Origin: JBBQER01 sp052148155
GTDB lineage: Bacteria; Actinomycetota; Acidimicrobiia; IMCC26256; PALSA-610
Assembly (NCBI GenBank): GCA_052148155.1
Contig: JBKQIY010000020.1
Span: 1 to 8,245, forward strand
Length of the DNA: 8,245 nucleotides
Reading direction: 5' to 3'
Below the pieces are notes generated by a model that saw only the letters and a program-made list of their open reading frames with translations, searched no databases and was not told the origin of the DNA. Both the position numbers and the translations under genes were made by a program. Of this stretch, positions 1 to 6,374 are shown in pieces. Each line of letters starts with the position of its first letter. The stretch's first letter is position 1.

Positions 1-1523
1 ATGGGGAACTCGGCCCGTTCGGTTTCTCGGGCCATGAGGCGGGCGACCATGAGGGCGAGCACGCAGTACAAGACGTGGACACGGATCTTTTGTTCGGTCC
101 AGTGGAACATCGGGCTGAACGACACGACGAGCCGGTCTTTCATCTGGCGGAAGTCGGCTTCGACGTCGGATTGGGAGCGGTAGCCGGCGACGAGTTCAGC
201 GATGGGCCAGTTGTCGCGGTCGGTGAAGATGACACGTTTGCCGAACAGTTCGTCGTCGAGTGCGGCCTTGGCTGTCGGGTTGGTCCGCCAGGTGATGCGC
301 AGCTCGGACGGTTTGGTGCCCGTGAGCGTCACTGAGATGACCCGGTGCAGCCATCGGGGCCGCAAGATCTTGTCGATCTCGACCTGGACCGACTGCACGT
401 TTTTGCGGCCCTGGCCTCGGGCTAAACGAGCGGCGAGTTCGGCGAGTTGGCGGCGTGCTTTGGCGAGCGTCTGGGCGAAGCCTGCCGCCTGTTCATCGTG
501 GAAGGGTTGCGAGTGGGTGACCACGATGCGCCGTTCACGCCCGAACACGACTTTGGTGGTCTCGTAGGCGCTCAGTCCGGGGAACCGTTTGCGGTCGACT
601 GTCTTGTAGCGGCTCTTGGGGACCGCCATGAGGTCGAGGTGATCAGAAGGAGGGATCGAACCGACGAAACCCAGCGGACCCGAGTCGATCAGCTCAAGGT
701 TGTCTGTGGAGTCCTGACCGGCGTCGAAGACCACCGTGAGTCCCTCGCCGCCCGGGTCGATCGTCCCGAAACGTCGGACCAGTTCGTCGATCACGTCACC
801 GAACTGGCTGCAATCGTGGCGGTTCCCCGCGTAGGGGTACGAGACCAGCGGGACCGCACCATCGGTCGAGATCACGAGCCCGAGACCAACCAATCGAAGG
901 TCGTTCCGTTTCTGTTTCGCTTTGCCTCGTTGCGCGATCGGCGCTCGATCATTCGCAGAGTCGATGTACGTCGCGAAGTTCGTCATGTCGAGAACCAAAC
1001 CCGACACGTCCAGCGCGAACGCTTCGACCATACGCGCAACGATGCGACGCTCGATCTCGATCAGCTGTTCATCGGTGACCGCATCCATCGCATCCCAGAA
1101 CCTGCGATGATCGAAAGCCGCCACCGGTACACGCCCGACCAGACGGTCACCGGCCGTCGTCGCCCACCAATCAGCGAACACCAACTTCGAACACGGCGCG
1201 ACCACCCGATTCATCGCCGCCAACGCGATATACGTCCCCACCGACAACGCAGCGTCGGAACGTCGCGACCCCACAACCTCGTCGACGATGTCGACGACAC
1301 CAAGACGACCGAGCACACCCCACACCGCCGCGACGCCACCGAACGCCAGATGCTGCGTACGGTCAGGCTCACCAGGACCAGACTCGCTCAACCGCTGCGC
1401 GATCTCCTCCGCCGAACCCAGATACTGCTGCGACACGATCCGCGGCTTGCCGTCCACCCGGGCCGACTCCGTCAAGTAGTGGTAGGTCTTCCCATCCTGC
1501 TTCTTCCCAACCAAATATGCCAT
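1..1523 (-). CDS. IS1634-family (IS4-superfamily) DDE transposase, 3' end outside window
   Basis: This enzyme would catalyse cut-and-paste transposition of its own element. The frame is open for 507 codons from ATG at 1523 to the window edge, with no stop or frameshift. IS1634 transposases are usually about 550-600 residues, so most of the protein is present. The N-terminus has the family look (MAYLVGKKQDGKTYHYL, then ESARVDGKPR). Likely catalytic residues are D179 in LVLDMTNF, D267 in VVFDAGQDS and E455 in DVEADFRQMK. E455 belongs to the Y-x2-[R/Q]-x3-E-x6-K signature of the IS4 superfamily (Y448, Q451, E455, K462), with Q in place of the usual R. No strong Shine-Dalgarno sequence precedes the ATG, which would fit low transposase expression. 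The intact frame suggests a recent or still active copy. The long opposite-strand frame at 447-1529 is its shadow. Confidence 0.93.
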   Translation of the reverse strand, partial: MAYLVGKKQDGKTYHYLTESARVDGKPRIVSQQYLGSAEEIAQRLSESGPGEPDRTQHLAFGGVAAVWGVLGRLGVVDIVDEVVGSRRSDAALSVGTYIALAAMNRVVAPCSKLVFADWWATTAGDRLVGRVPVAAFDHRRFWDAMDAVTDEQLIEIERRIVARMVEAFALDVSGLVLDMTNFATYIDSANDRAPIAQRGKAKQKRNDLRLVGLGLVISTDGAVPLVSYPYAGNRHDCSQFGDVIDELVRRFGTIDPGGEGLTVVFDAGQDSTDNLELIDSGPLGFVGSIPPSDHLDLMAVPKSRYKTVDRKRFPGLSAYETTKVVFGRERRIVVTHSQPFHDEQAAGFAQTLAKARRQLAELAARLARGQGRKNVQSVQVEIDKILRPRWLHRVISVTLTGTKPSELRITWRTNPTAKAALDDELFGKRVIFTDRDNWPIAELVAGYRSQSDVEADFRQMKDRLVVSFSPMFHWTEQKIRVHVLYCVLALMVARLMARETERAEFP

Positions 1524-1573
1524 ATCTAGGTACTACCACATCGCGCACACGATCGCGAGCACCTCGACAAGCC

Positions 1574-1598
1574 AAACGCGCTGGTCACGCGCGTTTTT
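1574..1598 (+). terminator. Stem-loop with T-tract just upstream of the transposase start
   Basis: AAACGCGC (1574-1581) pairs perfectly with GCGCGTTT (1589-1596) around a 7-base loop, and T1594-1598 forms a short T-tract. This has the form of a rho-independent terminator for rightward transcription leaving the element. Read leftward it has only a TTT run, so it would be a weak barrier to transcription entering the transposase. It could instead be a transposase or regulator binding palindrome. The structure is seen in the sequence; the function is inferred. Confidence 0.45.
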
Positions 1599-1638
1599 AG
1601 AAGAAACATTTCAACACACCAAAAAACAACGCAAGTCA

Positions 1639-2022
1639 TAGCCAGGAAGGTGCCGCTAGGACGCGACACGTGCCGGCCGTGGGGCTGACCAGACCGAGCA
1701 CGCACCGCAACGCGGTCGTCTTACCCGCTCCGTTCGGACCGAGCAGACCGAACACCATTCCCGGAGGCACCGCGAGATCGAGTTCGTCGAGGGCGAGGCG
1801 TTGTCGAAGACCGCGTCCGTACGATTTGGTAACCCCGATCATCTCGACAACCGCTCCCACCGCGGCGGGACCCACGACCAGCGTCGGGTGACGTACTACC
1901 GGAGCCGTGTGCGCTCGTTCGCCGTCGGCGTTCTCGGGTCGAGTGTGGCGGCGGCGCTGTGTGGACCGGCGGTTGACAAACCACCACACCAGCCCACCGA
2001 ATACAACGAGGAGCAGGATCAC
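1639..2022 (-). pseudogene. ABC-transporter ATP-binding protein, 3' part lost to IS insertion
   Basis: The retained 127 codons start with a hydrophobic segment (ILLLVVFGGLVWWFV, about residues 2-16), followed by a basic, flexible linker. A typical ABC-ATPase N-terminus begins near residue 61 (MIGVTKSYG). Walker A is intact (LLGPNGAGKTTALR), followed by VLGLVSPTAGTCRVL, the usual segment after Walker A. The frame then ends within a few codons at a TGA (1636-1638) in what is probably IS sequence. The Q-loop, LSGGQ signature, Walker B and switch His are all missing, so no functional ATPase can be made. GTG at 2022 is taken as the start because it keeps the membrane segment in frame. ATG at 1842, directly before the ABC domain, is an alternative. 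The intact gene was presumably an exporter-type or drug/lipid-type ATPase; its substrate cannot be told. Confidence 0.8.
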
Positions 2023-2106
2023 GGCCTCGCCAAAATCTCCCAGCAGCCCTCACGAGGGTCCGACGCCATCGCCGCCGGAAATCGCACTACCCGCACCTCA
2101 CGACGG

Positions 2107-2428
2107 GAACCGTACCGGGCTCGTGCGGTGGCGTGCGGACTCGCGATCGCCGACGGCGCGGAGATCTCGGTCTCCGCGGTGCGCGCCGGTCTGGACACCG
2201 GCGAGATCGAGTTATGCGGCGACGACATCGGCGGCATCTCTGCGCACATCGGCGCGCGTGTCGCCTCGCTCGCCGGTCCCTGGAGAGGTGCTCGTGTAGC
2301 GCGCCGTGTGCGATCGCGTCGCCGGTTCCGGTCTCACCTTCTCCGACCGCGGCGAACACGAGCTCAAAGGCGTTCCCGACCGATGGCAGGTCTACGCCGC
2401 GTCACGCGGGTCGAGCGCTAACTCCTGA
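2107..2428 (+). pseudogene. Class III adenylate/guanylate cyclase domain, C-terminal remnant with frameshift and stop
   Basis: The first frame (to 2280) reads like the second half of a class III cyclase domain: VRAGLDTGEIEL, then GDDIGGISAHIGARVASLAGP. An extra T at 2281 shifts the frame. In the next frame the domain continues with GEVLV, meets a TAG at 2297-2299 where the family normally has Ser or a similar residue, and goes on with RAVCDRVAGSGLTFSDRGEH and ELKGVPDRWQVYAAS to TGA at 2426-2428. The end matches the usual C-terminus of actinobacterial cyclases that make cAMP for signalling. The N-terminal half of the catalytic domain, with its metal-binding aspartates, is absent, and no start codon or ribosome-binding site serves the remnant. 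Two independent lesions plus a missing 5' half make it a dead gene. The flanking ABC remnant supports general decay of this stretch. Confidence 0.85.
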
Positions 2429-2436
2429 CTGAGGCA

Positions 2437-2484
2437 GACACGGGCGACAACCGCCCGTGTCCCGGCGATCTGTGATATCCGGGA
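2437..2484 (+). terminator. Strong stem-loop downstream of the cyclase remnant
   Basis: GACACGGGCG (2437-2446) and CGCCCGTGTC (2452-2461) form a perfect 10-bp GC-rich stem with a 5-base loop, starting 9 bases after the cyclase stop. A second, overlapping pair, TCCCGG (2460-2465) and CCGGGA (2479-2484), could form an alternative hairpin. There is no T-tract, as is common for actinobacterial terminators. It was probably the terminator of the once-intact cyclase gene. The stem is certain; the role is inferred. Confidence 0.55.
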
Positions 2485-2767
2485 GGCGTTGTTCGGGGGC
2501 CCGCAAACTGGGCGTTACGCGGGTCGGCGTTGGTCTCACGGTCGCCGATCTCGGCGTGTTGGTCATTCTTCCTCGTATGTGGCGTTACGAACCTCGTCTC
2601 GAAGGCGCTCGTTGGGTGGGCCGTACGTGATGCTGCGTCGCTTGTCGGGGTCTGAGACTGGTGCGTGTCAAGCGGCGAGAGGACTGTTGCGCCCGGCCCG
2701 CACGTTTACTCGATTGCGGAGCCCGGGCGCTTGGCCCTCGGGCTGTATCGGGTGAGAGGCTCGAGGT
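2485..2767. other. Intergenic stretch without a credible gene
   Basis: No frame here has a convincing start, ribosome-binding site and protein-like composition. The short frame at 2489-2755 is Arg/Ser/Gly-rich and resembles no family. A small hairpin, AGCCCG (2720-2725) with CGGGCT (2739-2744), lies shortly before the next gene. Whatever drives the COQ4-like operon should lie in this stretch, but I could not pick out a confident -35/-10 pair. Confidence 0.5.
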
Positions 2768-3868
2768 ATGGACTCGGTTCCCGCTGTTGGTGGCGACGAC
2801 CACGACGTTGAGGGCGTGACGTTGGTCGCGCGGGGAATCGCGACGGCGGTTGCGCCTGAGAGCGGTCTTACCGACGTGCAGGCGGACCTGCTCGAGGCGA
2901 TCGCGGACGCGCTTACGGGAGTCTCGATCGACTACCGGGCGCTCGAGCCGCTCGGCCCGCGGGAGCTCGCGGACGGGCTGCGCGGGCGCGATGCCGGCTA
3001 CCGGCGGCGGATTGTGCATCACATGGTGCTCGGCGAGCTGGTGTTGCGGCCGATACCGGTCGTCGTCGCGCACCGGGTTGCGACGTACGCCGAAGCGCTC
3101 GGCGTAAAAGACGACTTCGTGCGGGTCGCGCGCCGCTACGCCCAGGGCGCCTACGGGCTGGCGTGGATGGATCTCCAACGCAACGGTTTCGTCGAGCACG
3201 TCCGCGAGGCGAACAGTGACGAGTCTCCGGCGCGGGTCGTACCGACGCCCGATCCGTTCGAGCCCGCGCAGGTCGACCCCGAACTCGCGGCGAAATGGAC
3301 GGCGTTCGTCGACCTTCCCGAGGAAACGCTCGGGCGCGCGGTTTGGGAGATGTACGACGGCCGCGGCTTCGGTCTTCCCGGAACGCCCGGCGGCGCTCCC
3401 GCCTATCTCGCTCAGCACGACTTCGTGCACGTAATCGCCGACTACGGCACCAACCTGAAGGGCGAACTCGAGGTGTTCGGGCTCATCGGTCGCGCCGATC
3501 CGGACCCGAAGGGCTTCGCGTGGCTGGCGACTCTGATCGGATTGTTCGAGACGGGCTACATCTCGAGCGCAGGATTCTTCGACCGAGACGTGAGGGAACG
3601 CAACATCCGCGCACCTGGTATGCATCAGCGGATCGCAGACGCGATCCGGCGCGGCAAGGTGGTGTGCAACCGTTACGGTGTCGATTTGTTCGAGGTCGAC
3701 TACTACGAGCTTGCGGGCCGTCCCATCGGAGAAATACGCGAGCTGCTTGGCATGCCACCGAAGTCGTCCGGCGCGGTCGAGGGCGGGTCGGTCGGTCTCT
3801 TCGACGCAGAAGGCATGTCCGAGAACCAGCGGCGGGCCGTCGCGCAACGTCGGAGTAACAACACGTGA
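2768..3868 (+). CDS. COQ4-domain protein with N-terminal TerB-like helical domain
   Basis: This 366-residue soluble protein has two parts. Residues about 30-140 are helical and resemble TerB-like domains (LTDVQADLLEAIADAL; MVLGELVLRP; YAQGAYGLAWMDLQRNGF). Residues about 180-335 resemble COQ4, a factor needed for ubiquinone synthesis. They carry its metal motif HDxxHx11E (H217, D218, H221, E233) and a COQ4-like C-terminal stretch (AIRRGKVVCNRYGVDLFEVDYYELAGRPIG is the relevant span, about 292-321). COQ4 acts on the quinone head group in the CoQ complex and binds a divalent metal. Most Actinobacteria use menaquinone, so the substrate here is unknown. ATG at 2768 is chosen because AGAGG (2755-2759) sits 8 bases upstream. 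The last four bases overlap the next gene (GTGA), implying one operon and coupled translation. There are no membrane segments or signal peptide. The COQ4 motif is seen directly; the TerB resemblance is less sure. Confidence 0.82.
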   Translation: MDSVPAVGGDDHDVEGVTLVARGIATAVAPESGLTDVQADLLEAIADALTGVSIDYRALEPLGPRELADGLRGRDAGYRRRIVHHMVLGELVLRPIPVVVAHRVATYAEALGVKDDFVRVARRYAQGAYGLAWMDLQRNGFVEHVREANSDESPARVVPTPDPFEPAQVDPELAAKWTAFVDLPEETLGRAVWEMYDGRGFGLPGTPGGAPAYLAQHDFVHVIADYGTNLKGELEVFGLIGRADPDPKGFAWLATLIGLFETGYISSAGFFDRDVRERNIRAPGMHQRIADAIRRGKVVCNRYGVDLFEVDYYELAGRPIGEIRELLGMPPKSSGAVEGGSVGLFDAEGMSENQRRAVAQRRSNNT

Positions 3869-4194
3869 ACCGCAACTTCAGCCAGACCATCACCGTGCGC
3901 TGCGACGACCCCGCAACGCTCATCGAGATGCTCACGCAGTGGGACCTCAACCAGGCGACGAGCGACATCATGGGCTACATGGGAACCCGTCTCCTCGCCG
4001 ATCGCGAGAACCCCGGTCAATACGTCTTCATCGCCGACTTCGGGGTCATCGATCCCGACGTGTCCGCCGCCGACGAAGCACTCCGCAACAACGAGCGGCC
4101 CGAGACCCAAGCCTTCGCGACGCGCCTACTCGAAGTGATCGACGGTGAACCCGAGTACCACCACTTCGACGAGATCTACCGCACAGACCAATGA
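3865..4194 (+). CDS. Small ABM-like (dimeric alpha/beta-barrel) protein, possible quinol/antibiotic-biosynthesis-type monooxygenase
   Basis: This 109-residue protein has the size and strand-helix pattern of the dimeric ferredoxin-like alpha/beta-barrel superfamily. In order it shows FSQTITVRC, helix DPATLIEMLTQWDL, GYMGTRLLADRENPGQYVFIADFG, helix DVSAADEALRNNE, and the C-terminal EPEYHHFDEIYRT. Members of that superfamily include cofactor-free quinol monooxygenases and heme-degrading enzymes, but many are uncharacterised and no signature residue settles the reaction here. GTG at 3865 is the start: it overlaps the TGA of the COQ4-like gene by four bases, and GGAG (3852-3855) lies within reach upstream. 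The tight coupling suggests that the two products are needed together, perhaps acting on the same quinone-like molecule. The gene is clearly real, the fold assignment is good, and the catalytic role is inference. Confidence 0.78.
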   Translation: MNRNFSQTITVRCDDPATLIEMLTQWDLNQATSDIMGYMGTRLLADRENPGQYVFIADFGVIDPDVSAADEALRNNERPETQAFATRLLEVIDGEPEYHHFDEIYRTDQ

Positions 4195-4228
4195 CGACAC
4201 TCGCTCGCCGAGGCCGACCGCGGACTAC

Positions 4229-4301
4229 CGAGCCCTGACTGCCGATCGGCTCGCCAGATAGCAAGCGCCGCCCCGGGCAATCTCTCCGGGTTCGCGATTG
4301 C
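4229..4301. other. Cluster of small inverted repeats after the COQ4/ABM operon
   Basis: Several short stems follow the operon: CGAGCC (4229-4234) with GGCTCG (4248-4253), CCCGG (4272-4276) with CCGGG (4286-4290), and GCAATC (4277-4282) with GATTGC (4296-4301). The last two pairs overlap and exclude each other. GCCGATCGGC at 4241-4250 is also a perfect palindrome. Together they may act as a transcription end for the operon, though no T-tract is present. The rest of the gap up to 4464 holds no credible gene. Confidence 0.35.
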
Positions 4302-4371
4302 AACAGCGATGCCCTCGAACGACTGGATAACGCGTCACGTTGCCGGCGATCTGGGGCGATGCGCGGCCGGG

Positions 4372-4396
4372 GTTATGGGACGCGCAAAGTGGGATA
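4372..4396 (-). repeat. Copy A of an intergenic repeat (GTCCCATA core), upstream of the flavoenzyme gene
   Basis: Read on the minus strand, this segment gives ATCCCA, then after four bases GCGCGTCCCATA, then CCCCG-like sequence. Copy B at 5489-5518 gives the same order (GTCCCA, nine bases, GCGCGTCCCATA, similar right flank) in the same orientation. The exact shared core is 12 bases (4374-4385 and 5491-5502). A 12-base match alone could be chance in GC-rich DNA, but the matching flanks and intergenic placement make a relic IS terminus or shared regulatory site plausible. Confidence 0.4.
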
Positions 4397-4475
4397 CTGC
4401 CAACGAAATCGCAGGTACGCGCGGTGGCCTGTCTGAGATCAGCGGCAACGCCCGTCACGAGTAAAAGGTGGTCTG

Positions 4476-5444
4476 GTGGGTTCGACCTTGTGTGACCTGG
4501 TCGGTATCGAGGTTCCGATTATCCAGGCGGGGATGAGCATCTTCACGTCGCCCGCCCTCGCGGCTGTGGTTTCCGACGCCGGCGCGCTCGGCAGTCTCGG
4601 TGCCTGGAACCGCCCGACCGAACAACTGCGACGCGAGCTCGCCGAGTTGCGCGATCTGACAGATCGACCGTTCGCGGTGAATCACGTCGTCCCCGATCTC
4701 AACGCCGACGCGTTTGCGGTCACGCTCGAGCACGTCCCTGCCATCGTGACATTCGCGCTCGACGACGCAGGCGCTGACCTCGTCGGCCGGGTGCACGATG
4801 CCGGCAGCCTTGCGATGCAACAGATCACGACCGTGCAACAGGCGCAGCTCGCAGTCGAACACGGCGCCGACATCATCGTCGCTCAAGGTGGTGAAGCCGG
4901 CGGTTACAGCGGCACCGTGAGCACCCTGAGTCTGGTCCCGCAGGTCGTCGACGCGGTCGCTCCGATCCCGGTCGTCGCCGCGGGCGGCATCGCCGACGGC
5001 AGAGGTATCGCGGCCGCCGTGATCCTCGGCGCCGCTGGCGTCAACCTCGGTAGTCGTTTCCTCGCCTCGGTCGAGTCGCCGATCGGGGAACGGTGGAAGA
5101 AGGCCCTCGTCACGTATCCGTCCGAAGACTGGATCCAGGCCGGGTTCATTAACGCGATGAACCCCAACCCTGGGACGCTCGGATACCGGACACGCTTACG
5201 GCTCCTACGCACCGAGTTCGTCCAGCGCTGGGAAGAGCGAACCGACGAGGTCGAAATCGATCCGGCACCAGTACTCGCCGAACTCAACGAGGCCGTCGCA
5301 GCCGGCGACAAAGAAGCACTCCTCGTCGTCGGCGGCCAAAGCGCAGGCCTCATCCAACAAGTCGACCACGCCGGCGCGATCGTCCGCGCGCTCGTCGCCG
5401 AAACGCGAGAAGCACTCGCCAAGGCCGCCAAATTCCAGCTCTAG
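4476..5444 (+). CDS. FMN-dependent nitronate monooxygenase / 2-nitropropane dioxygenase-family protein
   Basis: This 322-residue protein is a full-length TIM-barrel flavoenzyme of the NMO/2-NPD family, which also includes FabK-like enoyl reductases and NADH:quinone reductases. Family marks in order are IEVPIIQAGMSIFTSPALAA at the N-terminus (FMN loop, residues 11-30), SDAGALGSLG (33-42), AQGGEAGGYSG (136-146), and the phosphate-binding end VVAAGGIADGRG (167-177) with LGSRFLAS (191-198). Family members usually have His after EAGG, proposed as the catalytic base; here it is Tyr144. Classical nitronate oxidation is therefore uncertain, and a reductase or another oxidative role is possible. GTG at 4476 is preferred because AAGGTGG (4465-4471) lies 4 bases before it. 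The gene stands alone on its strand and converges on the methyltransferase gene. Its family is confident; its substrate is not. Confidence 0.9.
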   Translation: MGSTLCDLVGIEVPIIQAGMSIFTSPALAAVVSDAGALGSLGAWNRPTEQLRRELAELRDLTDRPFAVNHVVPDLNADAFAVTLEHVPAIVTFALDDAGADLVGRVHDAGSLAMQQITTVQQAQLAVEHGADIIVAQGGEAGGYSGTVSTLSLVPQVVDAVAPIPVVAAGGIADGRGIAAAVILGAAGVNLGSRFLASVESPIGERWKKALVTYPSEDWIQAGFINAMNPNPGTLGYRTRLRLLRTEFVQRWEERTDEVEIDPAPVLAELNEAVAAGDKEALLVVGGQSAGLIQQVDHAGAIVRALVAETREALAKAAKFQL

Positions 5445-5453
5445 GCGAACGCC

Positions 5454-5484
5454 ACACTCCCGGCGAACCGGGACACTCCCGGCG
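5454..5484. repeat. Two direct copies of ACACTCCCGGCG with an internal hairpin
   Basis: ACACTCCCGGCG occurs at 5454-5465 and again at 5473-5484, a 19-base period, in the 87-base gap between the two convergent genes. TCCCGG (5458-5463) and CCGGGA (5468-5473) form a 6-bp stem with a CGAA tetraloop between the copies. It may serve as a bidirectional terminator for the two convergent genes. Multiple short direct repeats beside copy B also resemble the internal repeats of some IS ends (inference). Confidence 0.5.
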
Positions 5485-5488
5485 CGGT

Positions 5489-5518
5489 GATATGGGACGC
5501 GCGATCTCGATCTGGGAC
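5489..5518 (-). repeat. Copy B of the intergenic repeat (GTCCCATA core), downstream of the flavoenzyme gene
   Basis: On the minus strand the order is GTCCCA, nine bases, GCGCGTCCCATA, matching copy A at 4372-4396 except for five extra bases in the spacer. With copy A it brackets the flavoenzyme gene as a direct repeat about 1.1 kb apart. It lies immediately beside the ACACTCCCGGCG tandem pair. Confidence 0.4.
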
Positions 5519-5531
5519 AGGGTGGTTGCCG

Positions 5532-6374
5532 TCAAGTCTTCTCGGTGTCCCAGACGAGCACGGCTGGCATGTGGTTGTAGGCGGCGAGCGTCGCCTCTGG
5601 GATGTCGCGAAAGGCGCGTCGTTTGGCTGCGACCTCGGCGGCGGTGAGTTCGGGTTCGATGCAGTGTCGAAGGTGCAGGTCCGCTGACCGGAACGCGGCG
5701 AGGTAGTCGGCGTGGGTGTGGGGATGTTCGCGGACAATACGGCGTTGGCCGTGTTCGTCTTCGAACGGTGCGTGCCAACCCAAGAACGCTTGGAACGGAT
5801 GCAGTACCGAGGTGATGAGATGTCCGCCACTGCGCAGGACACGAGCGAGTTCGCGGATCGCAATGTCGAGGTCGACGACGTGCGCGAGCGCGAGGCCACA
5901 CACGATGAGCTCGAACTGGTCGTTCTCGGCTGGGATATCGATCAGATCGGCCTCCAAGAAGACCGCGTCACGGACAGCACCCCGGGCGCTGTCCAACATC
6001 TCGGGGGTGAGATCGATCCCGACGACGTCGTGTCCTAACTCGACGAGATGGCGGGCGTGGCGTCCAGTGCCACACGCCGCGTCGAGCGCCCGGCCGATCG
6101 GCAAGGGGTCGATGAGCGACCACACTGCGGGCTGTTCGAGAGCGATGATCGGGTTGCCGGGCTCGTCGTAGCGCGGTGCCCAGGACCGATACCCGTCCTT
6201 CGCGTCTGCCTCGCTCGTGGGCTCGGCGGCCGAGAACGCTTCGTCGTCCAAGAGCCTTCGGACTTCGACGAGACGTTGGTCGGCGTCGAAGTCGGATCCG
6301 TCGTAAAGATGGCGAAGCAACGCGAGACCCTCGATCCCGACGAGGAGTTCGCGAAGCCGCACGTTGCGAGCCAT
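5532..6374 (-). CDS. Class I SAM-dependent methyltransferase
   Basis: This 280-residue protein transfers a methyl group from S-adenosylmethionine to an unidentified acceptor. The Rossmann-type domain spans about residues 60-190. It has motif I ALDAACGTGRHARHL (97-110), the acidic ribose-binding residue D121 in VVGIDLTPEML, an adenine-side acid in EADLIDIPAE (141-150), the motif near FELIVCGLALAHV (154-166) and the post-motif LRSGGHLITSV (180-190). The arrangement is like UbiE/BioC small-molecule methyltransferases. About 60 N-terminal residues, mostly helical and charged, precede it. The C-terminal 80 residues, rich in His and aromatic residues, probably form the acceptor side. ATG at 6374 is the natural start; GGGTAGG lies 8 bases upstream on the minus strand. 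The gene is convergent with the flavoenzyme gene and divergent from the kinase-like gene, so it has its own promoter in 6375-6559. Class is sure; the acceptor is unknown. Confidence 0.9.
   Translation of the reverse strand: MARNVRLRELLVGIEGLALLRHLYDGSDFDADQRLVEVRRLLDDEAFSAAEPTSEADAKDGYRSWAPRYDEPGNPIIALEQPAVWSLIDPLPIGRALDAACGTGRHARHLVELGHDVVGIDLTPEMLDSARGAVRDAVFLEADLIDIPAENDQFELIVCGLALAHVVDLDIAIRELARVLRSGGHLITSVLHPFQAFLGWHAPFEDEHGQRRIVREHPHTHADYLAAFRSADLHLRHCIEPELTAAEVAAKRRAFRDIPEATLAAYNHMPAVLVWDTEKT

Larger units (their letters stand above)
1..1645 (-). mobile_element. IS1634-family insertion sequence, partial (left edge of window)
   Basis: One transposase gene reading leftward fills almost the whole element, and its far end lies outside the window. 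The right boundary is set approximately, where the interrupted ABC-ATPase reading frame stops resembling its family (about 1640-1660) and an AT-rich stretch (about 1594-1638) begins. That stretch is unlike the surrounding host DNA. The terminal inverted repeat and target duplication cannot be verified, because the other end is missing. The element appears to have inserted into the ABC-transporter gene to its right. Confidence 0.8.

Noticed and set aside
447..1529. 360-codon open frame on the plus strand
   Set aside because: It lies opposite the transposase gene, is Arg/Asp/His-rich and matches no family. It is the antisense shadow of the IS1634 transposase.
2489..2755. 88-codon open frame upstream of the COQ4-like gene
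   Set aside because: Arg/Ser/Gly-rich, with no ribosome-binding site and no recognisable motif; treated as chance.
2585..3847. 420-codon open frame on the minus strand
   Set aside because: It is antisense to the COQ4-like gene, which has the HDxxH motif, a ribosome-binding site and a coupled neighbour. The minus-strand product looks like shadow protein.
4225..4458. 77-codon minus-strand frame between the ABM-like and flavoenzyme genes
   Set aside because: No ribosome-binding site or family resemblance, and it overlaps the repeat and hairpin cluster; treated as chance.
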